Source: Alisma plantago-aquatica (Eukaryota > Streptophyta > Magnoliopsida > Alismatales > Alismataceae). From it: 64,000 bases of DNA. The position numbers and the translations under genes are program-made. Shown here piece after piece: positions 45,866 to 57,900 of this stretch (positions are counted from its first letter, which is position 1; the number at the start of each line of letters is the position of its first letter). The DNA is taken from NCBI GenBank assembly GCA_963693085.1, contig OY856409.1, positions 1,615,739,711 to 1,615,803,710 on the forward strand. Direction: 5' to 3'. A model generated the notes under the pieces. That model did no database searches. It was not told the origin of the DNA and worked only from the letters and a program-made list of their open reading frames with translations.

Positions 45866-47896
45866 AGCTTTGTGCGTTGAGCTAGAGGTGTACACACTAG
45901 CCAGCAATGGGTGACTAGATGCACTCCACGGGACTCGAACACATGAGATCTCTTAAAATTTGTATTAACCCTAATCAAGTCGATCACAATACCAAATAGG
46001 TCGTCTGCAAGCGCACGAGGTACTATTGTAGCATAGGTGAAGGGAAAGCGTAGGGGTCGATCCTCAAGGCAAAAAGGGGGCACTAGATCTAGGTTAGTTT
46101 GGCTTGGTTCCTACTGCGGAGACTAGGGTTAAGGGTTTAAAGTTGCTTTGATTGTTAAACTAGGTTAAGCAAGAAAGAAAGGAAAGCAAGAACAAAGCAT
46201 AAGGGTTTAAGCAGTAAAGTGAGGTGTGGGCTGTTTAGAGAATTTACTTATCACTTAAGTTGGGGGTGACATATGAACATTATGATTCCATATAGATTAT
46301 CCAAACCAAACAATAGGTTAGAGTCTAATGAATTAACCTAAGCTACTAATTGGTCATTAAAATATGCTAGGTTGTGTATAGGGGAACTAGTCCCTCACAC
46401 CCCCTACTACTCTTGTGAGGCTCAATTGGGTTAGGGATTAGGTTTAATTCAATTAGAGTCTAATCAAGTCTATATTTCTAGATTAGACACTCCTAGGGTA
46501 ATTAGGGTCCGAGGGTAGTAATGGGGAGGTGAAATTAGGGTTTTGGGCCCTAATTCCCCCACATTCTAGCCTTGAGAAAGCTCCATGATAATTGTACTAG
46601 AATTATCTAATCTAGATACTTAAATATCTCACTTAGGTTTAGGGAGATTTATTAGGATGTAGGAAGATGGAAGGCAACCTAGGGATCCAAGAATTGGACC
46701 TAGGGGCAAATCCCAAAATTCACATATATAAGCAATTTCCTTAAATTCCTAGGTGATTTCACACACAAACCAATAAGAAATTCATGGAGAATTAGATAGA
46801 AATAGAACATAATTATTAGCAAATGTAATTACAAACTTTACATGTCATTTTCTCACAACATGGTATCAAAGTAACATTTTACACCCCAAACAACCCACCC
46901 AAGGGACCTAGCTACTCATAACAAAGAAAAATACAAAAAGAGAGGAGAAAGAATGAGTAGAGGAGTGAAAGGCCATGATAAGCTCGGTGAAGACTCCTCC
47001 TTCTCCACCTCCTAGTATCTATTACTCGATCTCCCTCCTCCAAGGTAGGTGAATGGCATGGATGTATGGTGGAAATGGAAGGAAAGTAGGGTTTTGATGG
47101 TGGAAATGGTGAAATGGAGGTGGAATGAGGTGGGAATGGATGGAGGATGAAATGGGGAGGCTAGAGTGGTTGTAGGGTAGCTAACCTCATGCCCTAACCA
47201 CCACCTAGGTATATATATGTGGGGGGGGGGAAGCATTAGGTTAAGTGGGGGCAAAGTGGGTAGAACATTACAGAAAATCGGGTAAAATTTTGTGTAGCAC
47301 GACTATTTTGTATTGCCTCCACCACGGCCGTGGTGGGCAATGGATAGCATGGCCGTGGTGGATGGGAACGAACGTGGTGAAAAAATGGAATGAACATGGG
47401 AATTTTGGGTTTCTGGGACTGGTAGCACGGCCGTGCTGGGCTCTGGCTAGCACAGGCCTGTTGGCTAGAACGGGCCTGCTGGCATTCTGAGTCATTTTCT
47501 AAAGGTCATGTTGATTGGGGCATGTCCCAGAACAGCCATTCCATGGTAGCACAAACGTTCTGGAGTCCTTCCCCTGCATTTGAGTGTTGAACTTGGCCAT
47601 CCACGAAGCTTATTGCTTCAATACATCCTTTGACCACTTGGGGTAGGTTTGGAGTGGTTTTGGCCTCGTTTTGGGCTCCTCCAAGCTTGAGGAAACCCTA
47701 GATTAGACCATCTTCTTTCCATGCCATCAAGTAGTGGACAAAGTACCTATAAAACATGCAAAAAGCCTCCATAAGTGCATTTGATCGAAATATGCATATT
47801 AATGGAAATAACATGTAATCTAACAGGTATAGATGTGATTAAAGTGCATAATGACACAAGATGAAGCCCTAAAATAGGGCTGAATCAATATGCACA
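45866..47896 (-). repeat. 5' LTR of Athila-type element 1
   Basis: About 2.0 kb between the primer site and the junction with Sirevirus integrase. Read on the minus strand it starts TGTGCATATTGATTCAGCCC at 47896 and ends near CAACGCACA before the primer site. A TATA-like run lies at 47211-47218 (minus). A (G)10 tract is adjacent at 47221-47230. The ends are placed to within about 10 bp only. Confidence 0.6.
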
Positions 47897-50070
47897 TAAC
47901 TTCTCTTCACCTCAAACACCTCAACAAAATGGGATTGTAGAGAGTAAGAATAGGTCACTACAAGAGATGGCTAGGACCATGCTTATAGAGTATGATACTC
48001 CAAAGAAATTTTGGGTCAAAGCCGTTAGTACCTCATGTTTTGTGCAAAATTGGGTTTTTACACATCCTTCTTTGAAGAAAACACCCTATGAGCATTGGCG
48101 TGGTAGGAAGCCTTCTATCGAGTATTTCCATGTTTTTGGATGTCCTTGTTTCCTTTTGAATATGAAAGATTCTCTCGACAAGTTTGATTCAAAATCTTAC
48201 AAGGCTTTCTTTCTTGACTATAGCACTACTAGCAAGGCTTATAGAGTGTTTAATGTTGACCTTGCTAAAGTAAAAGAATCCATAAATGTTAAGCTCATTG
48301 AGACTAACCCCTCTATTCCCAAAGATATTGTTCCAAATGATGATGTTGCAGGTGAGGTGATTCCTATATTAAAAGAATGCAACATCACCCAAAAGGGAAA
48401 AGAGGTGATCACTCAAGAAGAAGAGAAAGATGAAGAGAAGAAGGATCCAACTCCCCACTTTGTAAAGAATCATACAAAAGAGCTGATCTTAGGTGAAGCT
48501 TTTGAAAGTGTGAAGACACAGACTGCTTTCAACAAAGAACAAGCCAACAACACCTTCATCTCACAACTCGAGCCAAAGAACATCAAAGAATCTATTGGGG
48601 ATGTTGAATGGATCCTAGCCATGTAAGAAGAATTAGAGCAATTTGAAAAGAACAAAGTATGGACCCTAGTGCCAAGATCAATTGATAGAAAGATCATTGG
48701 CACCAAGTGGGTCTATCGCAACAAGCTATATGAAAGCGGCAAAGTGGTAAGGAACAAAGCAAGGTTAGTGGCTCAAGGCTACAATCAACAGGAAGGTATA
48801 TATTTTGATGAAATATATGCACCTATAGCTAGACTTGAGTCCATTTGTATGTTGCTTGATTTTGCTAGTTATAAAAGCTTTCTTCTTTATCAAATGGATG
48901 TTAAAAGTGCATTTTTGAATGGTACAAGAGGAGGAAGTGTTTGTTGCACAACCCCCAGGCTTTGAACATGATAGCTTACCTAACCATGTTTATTTGTTGC
49001 AAAAAGATCTCTATAGACTCAAACAAGCACCTCGAGCTTGTTATTAGAAATTAAAGATCTTTTTGTTAGATCATGGGTATATCATGGGCAAAGCATATTC
49101 TACCTTATTTCTTAAACACACTTCTAATAATTTTCTTATCATTCAAATATATGTTGATGATATCATTTTTGGAGGAACTAATCTTAATCTTTGCAAGGAG
49201 TTTAGTGATCTTATATAGAGTGACTTCGAGATGAGAATTATGGGTGAGCTTACATTCTTCCTCAGCTTTCAAATCAATCAAACTAAAGATGGGAACTTCA
49301 TTAACCAAGGCAAGTACACAAGTGAGTTACTTAAGCGCCTTGGAATGGAGAACACCAAGTCAATGGACATACCCATGTCAAACATCATAAAACTTGATAA
49401 AGATGAAGAAGGTGAGAAGGTAGATGAGAAGATCTATAGAGGTTTGATTGGAAGTTTACTTTATTTAACTATCTCTACACCTGATATAATGTTTAGTATT
49501 GGCTTGTGTGCTCGCTTTCAATCAAATCCCAAAAAATCACATCTTATAGCTGTTAAGAGGATTTTAAGGTGCTTAGCCAAAACTATAAATTTTGGATTAT
49601 GGTATCCCAAGTTAAGGGACTTTACTCTAATGGGTTGTAGTGACACGGATTATGCAGGATGCTTGATTGATGGAAAGTGCACAAGTGGCACTTGCTTTCT
49701 CCTAGGACCATGCTTGGGGTCTTGGTTCTCCAAGAAATAGAGCACAGTGGCATTATCAACCACCGAGGCTGAATGCATTGCAGCTGGGAGTTGTAGTTGT
49801 TGTGCCCATGACTTATGGATGAAGCAAATGCTCCAATACTTTAACATTCATTGTGATACTTCTCCTATCTTTTGTGATAATACTAGTACAATCAATTTAT
49901 CTTACAATCCTATATTGCATAGTAGAGTTAAACATAAATAGGTTCGTCATCTTTTTCTTCATGATCACATTGACAAAAAGGATATCTACATCATGCATGT
50001 GGACACAGAAAACCAGTTGGCAGATATTTTCACTAAACCTCTAGCTAGAGAGAAATTTAATTTTTATTAG
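47897..50070 (+). pseudogene. Sirevirus pol remnant: integrase C-terminus, RT, RNase H
   Basis: Integrase: PQTPQQNGIVESKNRSLQEM at about 47909, then KKTPYEHWRGRKPSIEYFHV, FGCPCFLLN and YSTTSKAYRVFN (to about 48260). The linker 48270-48600 is lysine/glutamate-rich. RT: TKWVYRNKLYESGKVVRNKA and RLVAQGYNQQEGIYFDE (48690-48800), YQMDVKSAFLNG (48890-48925), LYRLKQAPRACY (about 49010-49045), catalytic IYVDDIIFGG (YVDD at 49150-49161). RNase H: ALSTTEAECIAA (49747-49782) and ADIFTKPL (50020-50043). Breaks: TAA at 48624, a frameshift near 48923, and TAG stops near 49046, 49215, 49738 and 49940. The catalytic motifs survive but the polyprotein does not. Confidence 0.9.
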
Positions 50071-50340
50071 ATCTAAATCACTCATAACTGCTTTGAATAA
50101 ATTTGATATGCCTTCTAGATAGTTTTTATCTATCCTATATGATTTGCTTATGTCTTGATCTCCCTTGCCTGCTATAATGTTTTTTTTCTTCTGTTCATTT
50201 GTCTTATTTTCCACCCAATTTGTGTATTTTTTTTGCGAACACATGTTTTATTGTAAAATAGTATCCAATGATGAGTGATATGTTCCTAACTATGTTTAAA
50301 ATATAAAATGGATTAGAAAAATAAATTTAATTAGCACTCT

Positions 50341-50480
50341 AATGGCTATAAATTAAAATCTCTAAAGTTGGTTCAGGTTGGTCATCGGTCAAATTGCCAA
50401 CTCAGCCAATCAGTGGCCGAGGGCTTTTATAAAGAGCCATTCGGTCGAGTTTCCCAGTCACAGAACTTGACCGATACTTA
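50341..50480 (+). promoter_or_regulatory. LTR-like promoter module between pol and the env-like ORF
   Basis: A TATA-like TTTTATAAAG (TATAAA at 50428-50433) is bracketed by inverted motifs. Upstream are TCGGTCAAATT / AACTCAGCCAA (50385-50410). Downstream are TCGGTCGAGTT (50441-50451) and AACTTGACCGA (50464-50474). The second pair and its spacer (TTTCCCAGTCA) match a module of the element's own 3' LTR (TTTCCCAGGAC...GTTGACCGA, 53490-53512). The LTR has four such pairs upstream of its TATA box. The ORF start is about 270 bp downstream of the TATA-like box. Promoter activity is inferred. Confidence 0.45.
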
Positions 50481-50705
50481 ATTTAGGTTTGGCCAACTTT
50501 TCTCCCTCTCAACTAGAGAAAAATTGATCAATTCAACCTCCAGCTCCCTCAAGCTTTCAACCCTAGCCCCGACCATCCTCTACTTAGCCCTTGTTCAACC
50601 TTGCTCAACCTCCCTTGACCTCTTTCCCATCAACCCTAGGTATGTGGAAGGTTTTTGTGGTGTTTCTCTAGTTTTTGTTCTCTCAATCCTTCTAATTTTG
50701 TCTCC

Positions 50706-52334
50706 ATGGCATCAAATAGGAGAAAGAGAGCCGCCCCAGCTGGAGCACCGTCCTCCTCCTCCAACTCACAACTTATACCCTTTGATGATATCTTCTTTGT
50801 CTCCAATGATGCTCTAAATAGGTACAAGGAGCTCCTTCTTTGGAACCCCTTTCCGTTTAGTGCCATTTTTGAGACTAAAACATGTAGACAAAAGGTTAAT
50901 GATCAACTAGCCGAGTTTTTGTATGACCACCGCCTCTTCGCCTTAAGTGTTGAACGTGCATCCTATTTCAATTCCATCACAAGAACCAAAGTCATTCATA
51001 AATTATATGCAAATTTGCAATGGAATTATGACACTCTCATACCCCCGCCTAATGCTCAAGTAGTCCTTACTTCCATGATATCCGAGAAGAAATTCCAAGT
51101 CTCTGAGGATACCTTGAATATCTTTTTCTCTAATACTGAAGTGAGTGACACTTGGAGGAAGGATTACCCCGAGTATTTTGACCTTGTTGACCCTGAGGCC
51201 TTCTACAAGCAATATGATCTCACTCTTCCTGATATTCATAAATTCTTGAAGAAGCCTCAGTTTCCCTATAGGAAGAAGTGTACCCTTCCCTCCTCAGCCT
51301 TAGACCTTAAGAACTGTATACTCACCCTAGTAGTCAAATGTAATATACACCCAGAGAAAAACCAAACTGAAATTGTAGAGAATATTGTGGTAATTATGTT
51401 ATGTATCTTGAAGAACATCGGAGTCAAATGGGTCAGATATGTTCTCCATTACATGACATATTTTGACTCTGGTAAGAACACCTATGGCACCCACCCACCC
51501 TACCTAGCCCTAATTTGTGGTCTTTTTCAGACTGCCACTGCAAATCTCTTTTCTATGACCTTCATAACAATCCTACTCAAAAAGGAGTTTACATCAGTGA
51601 GACTACACTTCAGAAGAGTGTTCCTACCCCTTCCTCTACCACACCTAGAGCCTGCACATCCACCCAGGCACCTCCACCACCAGCCATCTAGACCTGACCG
51701 CACCTCTTTCCATGTATCAAATGAAACCCTCATGGGCTACAAGATGCGTCAACATACATATAACTGTCAAGTTCAGGAGCATATGCATCAAGATCGCTAT
51801 GCCATCATGTCTACCATGAACCTCTCCTATCCACATCCTTATCATGCCTACCATCCCTACCCAGGAGGTGATTATGCATCCTATGCATATGATCACTTTT
51901 ACCCTACCCATCCACCTACTACTTCCACTGCTACACCCTCTGTTGTTAGTGGATCTACCCCTACTATTCTACCTCTCCCTACTGGTCCTATATCTACCTT
52001 GCTTGTAGGACTTGGAACTTCTACTCCTTCTTATCCTCAAACCCAGGAGTTACATGACCTTGGTATGTCTTGGGCTGAGCAAAATTCTAGGTGGCCCAGT
52101 CGTGGTTTTGGTTCCTCTGTCGATGAGGAGATGCCAGATCAGGATGATGAGGAAGTTGTTGCTGCTGATGAGGAGGCATCTGAGGATGATGGATCGATTG
52201 GTGTTTCTAGTTATGAAGGTGATGTTGTTGTCTCTGTTTCACCTTCAGAAGGAGAGGATGACTATGGGCCAGAAGCCTATGCTGATGATGTTGATGATGA
52301 TGATGTTGTAGACATAGATGACCTAGATGTATAG
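50706..52334 (+). CDS. Sirevirus env-like / putative plant transposon protein ORF
   Basis: An open frame of 542 codons from ATG 50706 (MASNRRKRAAPAG), continuous with an upstream open stretch; this start is chosen because it opens a basic, serine-rich N-terminus typical of these ORFs. Residues ~30-280 form the conserved globular part (FDDIFFVSNDALNRYKELLL, FLYDHRLFALSVERASYFN, YFDLVDPEAFYKQYDLTLPD, SALDLKNCILTLVVKCNIHP), resembling the domain often annotated 'putative plant transposon protein'. The middle is Pro/His/Tyr-rich and the C-terminus (~450-542) is highly acidic (DEEVVAADEEASEDD, DDVDDDDVVDIDDLD). No clear signal peptide or membrane anchor is seen, so 'env-like' is positional. Around 51530-51690 the alternative frame looks more natural, suggesting two compensating indels. 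Function unknown. Confidence 0.75.
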   Translation: MASNRRKRAAPAGAPSSSSNSQLIPFDDIFFVSNDALNRYKELLLWNPFPFSAIFETKTCRQKVNDQLAEFLYDHRLFALSVERASYFNSITRTKVIHKLYANLQWNYDTLIPPPNAQVVLTSMISEKKFQVSEDTLNIFFSNTEVSDTWRKDYPEYFDLVDPEAFYKQYDLTLPDIHKFLKKPQFPYRKKCTLPSSALDLKNCILTLVVKCNIHPEKNQTEIVENIVVIMLCILKNIGVKWVRYVLHYMTYFDSGKNTYGTHPPYLALICGLFQTATANLFSMTFITILLKKEFTSVRLHFRRVFLPLPLPHLEPAHPPRHLHHQPSRPDRTSFHVSNETLMGYKMRQHTYNCQVQEHMHQDRYAIMSTMNLSYPHPYHAYHPYPGGDYASYAYDHFYPTHPPTTSTATPSVVSGSTPTILPLPTGPISTLLVGLGTSTPSYPQTQELHDLGMSWAEQNSRWPSRGFGSSVDEEMPDQDDEEVVAADEEASEDDGSIGVSSYEGDVVVSVSPSEGEDDYGPEAYADDVDDDDVVDIDDLDV

Positions 52335-52711
52335 ATGTTTTAGTTTCTAGTATGTAGATGTTGATTATGTATATATATTTCTATACTATTTTATACGAAA
52401 AACATATGGGCACACTATCTGAACTATACTATTTATCATCATGTTGTTTTCATCATTTTGGCTTGTAGTTGTTTTTTAGGACATGCTTTCTGTGTTGCAA
52501 TCTTAATCTTATGTACACTTACTCTTTGATCTACTATATCTAATGAGTTGGTGCCATGTTTACCATATTTTGATTATGACTTAGATTTCTTGTTTCTCTC
52601 TTGTCTCTATTTGGTGTATGCTTTGAGATTGCATGTTTTATGTTGTGGATGTATGTTTTTGGCTGTGGTTGGTGAAGACTTGTTTCTGTGCTCTTCTACT
52701 CCCCTTCCTTT

Positions 52712-53030
52712 TTGATAATGTCAAAAGTGGGAGAGAAGTTCAATGTTTTTCAAACTCAACCATATTGCTTTTATTTACTATGTGATCCTTTTCTTGTTCA
52801 ATATATGCTTTATTATGTGACTTGCTAAAGGACCATATAGTATATATATGTCATATTGTTTTGTGTAAAAAGACTAACTATGTAGGTAAGAGTAAGCACA
52901 GTTTTAGGGGGAACAATTCACATTGTTAAAATCATGAATCCCCTTGCAATTTACAAGACAAAGGTATAACTTTATATATCCTTTTCAATATGATTGAGGA
53001 ATGGTTTGTCATTGTCAAAAAGGGGGAGAA
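52712..53030 (+). other. Iterated polypurine-tract motifs of the Sirevirus
   Basis: AAAAGTGGGAGAGAAG (about 52722), TTTTAGGGGGAACAA (about 52902) and TGTCAAAAAGGGGGAGAA ending at 53030 immediately before the LTR. Several copies of an AAAAGGGGGAGA-type tract upstream of the 3' LTR are a known Sirevirus feature; only the last is at the functional position. Confidence 0.75.
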
Positions 53031-54496
53031 TGTTGACTTGAAAGTTATACATTGACCATATTTTGATAATGACTTAACCATTCCATTCATATGTATCTAA
53101 TATGTTTGTTCAAGATTGATTTTAGTCTTTATGTACATGAAAAGGATCAAATTACACAAGCCCTAGCTCGTCCAAGTTCAAGTCAAAAGCAATGCAAGTG
53201 TGTGTTTTGGGAAATCACTCCAAATGACATTAGATTAATTTTGTAATCACTTTCATTGATGATATGACTTGTAACTAAGATGAGAAAAAAACCAGGGACA
53301 CTTAATTACAACATTTGGTCACTCAAAAGTCAAATTGAAAAATTTGTCATAGGCTGTTTATCGGTCGAGTTGGAAACTCGACCAATCCAATGATGGATTT
53401 TCTGAAATGACCAATCGGTCGAGTTGCAGACTCATAGAACTCGACTGATCAATCAACTAAGAAAACCTAATATTGACTCATCAGTTGAATTTCCCAGGAC
53501 AAAGTTGACCGATAGTTTGAAAATTGGCTTTGTCATTTAGTGGATCAGTCGAGTTACCTTTATTGAAACTCAACTGAATGTACTACACAAAAAATGCAAA
53601 AAAAGTGATTATAACTGTTGGAGAGTTGTTGTGAGAGAAAATAGATCTGTTGCAAGTTGTAAAATAGCTATAGTTATTTTTAAGTGATCCCACACTTAAA
53701 GGAACACCTCCGGCTATAAATAGTACCCCTTGAAGTTCATTCCAAGTTTGTTCATTCATGCTATTCTAAGTCCTTACTATAGTTGAGTGTGTTGCAACCC
53801 TTTAAGCCCCTTTCTCTCTCTCATTTACAAAGAATTTCATGATTATGAGTGAGTTAGGTCTATTGTAAGAGAGATACCTTCGTGTGCTTGTAAATCTCTC
53901 ATTCCTTCCATCTTCCCCAACCCCCTTTCCCAAAGAGCAAAGGTTGAAGCAAGCTACTCTGAGTGAAGGTGAAGATGTTGTTGATCTTCTTCAAGGTTAA
54001 AGAAGAGATGAAGATCTTCTCTGGGTGAAGGAGAAGGGAAAGTACAAGATTCAAGAAGAGTGGCTAAATCCTTCAAGGACAAAGACTTGATGCAAGTGTG
54101 GGTAAGTCCTTGTTGAAGGTTGAAGACATCTTGATCAAGTGGGTAAGTCCTAGTGTAGGTGGAAGACTCTTGTCTTGAGTAGGTAAGTCCTTGTATGTAT
54201 GGTGGTTTCCTTGTATCCCTTATGATTGAATATAAGTATACACAAATTGCAAAGTCCTAGAGGTTGACCTCTCTAGGTAGTGGATTGACTATCTCCTAGT
54301 TTGGAGATTGGAACCACTCTAAACCACCTTGTCCAAGTGCATGTTTCAATTTCTCTCATCCTTGCTATGCTTGCTTAGACAAGACTTCAAATTGTTCTTA
54401 AGATATTTGTTTTGATTGATATAATTTGAAGGGATAACTATTCTTGTGAGAATTTTGAAGCTTTATTCACCCCCCTCTAGATCCATAGATCCAACA
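53031..54496 (+). repeat. 3' LTR of the Sirevirus
   Basis: 1466 bp, TGTTGACTTG...GATCCAACA, with the 5 bp terminal inverted repeat TGTTG/CAACA. TATA box TATAAATAG at 53715-53723. Four TCGGTCGAGTT/AACTCGACCGA-type inverted pairs lie upstream of it (53361-53385, 53415-53448, 53481-53512, 53545-53577). A GAAGA/AAGTCCTTG-rich repetitive leader occupies 53960-54200. Confidence 0.85.
53361..53577 (+). promoter_or_regulatory. Palindromic module cluster in the Sirevirus LTR
   Basis: Four inverted pairs of TCRGTYGAGTT with AACTYRACYGA. The first has only a 3 nt spacer (TCGGTCGAGTT GGA AACTCGACCAA), so it could form a tight hairpin. The cluster is 140-350 bp upstream of the TATA box, where Sirevirus LTRs of other plants are known to carry palindromic, CG-containing motifs. 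Confidence 0.65.
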
Positions 54497-54970
54497 ATAG
54501 CCTCCACATTAAAAGTGATTACTCAAAACCAAAATGTCAATCAAACAATAATTAATCATGATACCATAAAGGTACATAATAAAAACTGAAATAAACTTTC
54601 TAAACATGTCAGAGAACATTTACATGGAGTTCCAACATCTTACATATATATACAACCATACTAGGTTTCTTTACATCTGTTCCATGGTCTCAGCCACAGC
54701 ATGTATACAAAAGATAGTGTCCATACAAGTGCAAAATTTTGCAAAACTTAAGCAAATGAAGTCCAATTTGGACCAAATTTGAAACATAGCTTTATCAACT
54801 AATATAAAAACATAATATAAAGTTTGATTACGAAACAAAGCACCCAATTAAATCAAACAAGAATTTTTTTAGCATAAAACTAGGTCAAGGGTCTTACGAC
54901 AAACATTTCAAAAAAATGTAATATCAGTGTATTAAGGTGTATGAAAACTAGTAAAAAGTGAAGAATCTCT
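54497..54970. other. Unassigned AT-rich DNA after the Sirevirus
   Basis: No ORF. It could be the 3' flank of the Athila-type element 2 or another LTR fragment; neither is supported well enough to call. Confidence 0.4.
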
Positions 54971-57900
54971 CCATAAAAAGAGTCATCTATTTGTTATTTA
55001 TCATACACTTTGAAAAAAAAATTTCTTAAAAAAATGACCGGCTAACACATCGTGACATTCTTTTTTATTTCAAATTTCAAGGTCAAATTCTTGTAGGAGA
55101 AGAATCCATTGAATAATCAGTTGGATCACATCCTTTTCAGACATGATATACTTTAAGACATCATGATCAGTATAGACAATGACTTCAGACCTAATTGAAT
55201 AAGAGTAAATTTCTCCTGTGGATAAAATGACACCACTAGGAGTTCATTTTATATTATTCTATAATTCGAGTGGGTTTCACCCATGGTCTTTATGGTTTAA
55301 AGATAACATGAATGTCATTCCTTTCTTTTGGTCAATCACATCTAGCATCACGCAATCACTAGCATCACATAACTTTGAAAGATTGGAGTACAATCAGGTA
55401 CTTGAATGATAGGTGTTGACATCTAGGCATGTTTTAGTATAATAAATTATGCCAAGCAATCGTTATTACATTTGAAATACATTATGTTTGTCCAGAAGAT
55501 ATGATGGTGGCTTTGCAATTTTTGGAAAATCTTTCATAAATCTTTATAAATCTTCTATAGAATCAGGAATGTACTAGGAAGTTTAGTACCTCCATTATTG
55601 ATGACTAATGAGAAAATTTCAAGATCACATCTATATTTTCTTTGTTAATTCCAATACCTTTTTCAAAGATTGTTCTTAAGAACTACTCCTTGTGTTACCA
55701 TAACATTGATTTTTCCCATCAAGTTTCCTAATTTAAACCAAGTTTGTCTCTTTGAATTTTCTATAAAACCAAAAATAGGCTATGAATACATGAGTGAATA
55801 TTATTACCATGAATCTCAAATTCATCCATGAAGATTTCTACTGCATCATCAATCAAATTTATAGAAATCAAAGTCATACATCTTGGGAAGGTTGATGGAG
55901 CATTACAGAGGCCAAGTGGCATATGTTGATAAGCTAAAGTTCCATAAAGCCAAGTAAAGGTGGTTGTATCTGAATAATTAGAGTAAATTAGAATTCATAA
56001 AATCCCAACCATCTGAGTACAAGAAAAATACATGGTGCTCATGTATTTCTAAAACTTGATCAATGAACGGTAGAGGGAAATGATCTTTTTGAGTCATTTT
56101 ATTTAGATTTTGGTAATCAATGTACATTCACCATCTGATAACCTTAAGGATGTGTAAGAGCTCATTTCATGTGCTAGCACCATAGTTACTCTTTTTTTCT
56201 AGGACAACATGCATTAATTTAACCCATGTGCTACCAGAGATGGGATATATTATCCTAGAGTCAAGAAGTTGAATACTTCTTTTCAGACCACCTCCTTCAC
56301 GGTGAGATTTAGTTGAGGTCTGTTTTCCATTGAAGATGCATATTCTCTAATCATGGGGATCTACACATGCATTTCAACATATTTATCACCTTTATATCTT
56401 TGATAATAACCATTTACCTTCGCATGTCTTGCTAATTAAACTAAGACTATTAACCCCTCTTATTCTAAAAGTCGATTGTTAAATATGAAGACCATCCTTT
56501 ATTTGTCATCTATGTAGGCATATCTGAACCTTTGGGGAAGTAATTTCAAATCTAATTCAGATATAATGGGATTAGTTTCATAGAATTAGGCACTCCTATC
56601 TTTTCTAAGTACACGTAAAGGTTGAAACTTCATATGGTCAAGGACAATAAATAATTCATCATCTAGAAACTCTAGAAGTTTTGTATTATCTTGTTCCACA
56701 TTTTTCACTATCAAATTATGTACCTAATTTGTAATGACAACATTGAGAGAATCTTATTCAAAGAGATTTTGAGCTTATTCTTGCATAAACGTGTCTACAC
56801 AATTTAGGATATAATATGATTGGGTGATTATAGGACTTTGTAAAGCTTGAAAGACCTTAAAATCTAGATAGTTGCCTCCCAATCATAAATGAAATTTCCT
56901 TCAACTACATCAATAGGTTCTATTATTGTATCTAAAAAATCCAAAAATGATGGGAATATGATGGTGTTCTCTTATATTCATAGTCACACAATCGCATGGT
57001 ATAAAGTGTCCTTTCGTCTTGACTAGGATGTCCTCAATGATTTCATAGGCCTATTAAGATCTATTAGAAAGTTGGATAGTCATGGATGAGGTTTCATATT
57101 AGTTGGTCCCCTATAGGTAGCTAAAGTCTCGGGCATAACGCTAATGTTTTCTCCTAGATCTTCCAATTATTCTTTGCATTATGCTACATTGATTCTTCAA
57201 TGATAAAGAAGGATTCATGATTTTTGTACATTTGATGGCATTTTTCTGGAATAATATATGTTATTATTTTAGGTAGTTTAACATTTTTGACTGAATTCAT
57301 TTGATGGTTTTTGAACAAACGTCCTTAAAGAATATGTGATAAGATGGTTAGTTATGGCATTAATAAGAGGAATATCAATGTACAACTTTTTGATGATGCA
57401 ATAGAACTATTCTAAACATTCTTCTTGCATGGCTTCCTTAAGGGATTTAGTTTATATATATGGAAGATTGGAACTGGATTTTTTTTATTTGGTTGCACTA
57501 TTGGTATTTGAGGTTTTGTAGGAACAATTGATATGACATTCTCGATGGTTTACTTTGTTATTAGTTGGTATCAGAGAGTCAAGAATTTAAGGTATAGATG
57601 ACATGATAATTTTCTAAACAAGGAGCCAACATTTGTTGATTATTACCTAATTGGACCTTTTTACCTAATTGTAGAAACATAGCTTTGAGTTGTACGTCAC
57701 AATGTGGTTCTTACTTATTATTTTACACCTTATTAGTTTGTTTGATATCAATCATTGTGCATGATAGCTGGATTTCAGTTAAGGGATTCTGCTTCTCGAC
57801 TTCAGTCATCTATGCTTCCATCAAAAGAAGAAAACCTTATGATAAATTAAGATGATCAGAATAACTTTGATAAAGAGTGTTTGAATTAAACTTTTGTGCC

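Larger units (their letters stand above)
47897..54496 (+). mobile_element. Sirevirus-type Ty1/copia element, 5' part missing
   Basis: In order: integrase C-terminal half, reverse transcriptase, RNase H, spacer, env-like ORF, iterated polypurine tracts, and a 3' LTR. The order copia pol, then env-like ORF, then AAAAAGGGGGAGA polypurine tracts is characteristic of Sireviruses (SIRE1/Maximus lineage). The 5' LTR, gag, protease and first half of integrase are absent: the element begins at the edge of the Athila LTR. The bases after the 3' LTR are ATAGC (54497-54501), the expected position of a target duplication, but the partner is missing. Confidence 0.85.

Noticed and set aside
47245..47490. 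81-codon plus-strand frame within the Athila LTR
   Set aside because: Short imperfect GGCCGTG/CACGGCC repeats in a non-coding LTR produce the frame; antisense frame is open too.
52012..52311. 99-codon Met/Leu-rich plus-strand frame
   Set aside because: Frame-shifted reading of the acidic GATGAT-rich C-terminus of the env-like ORF.
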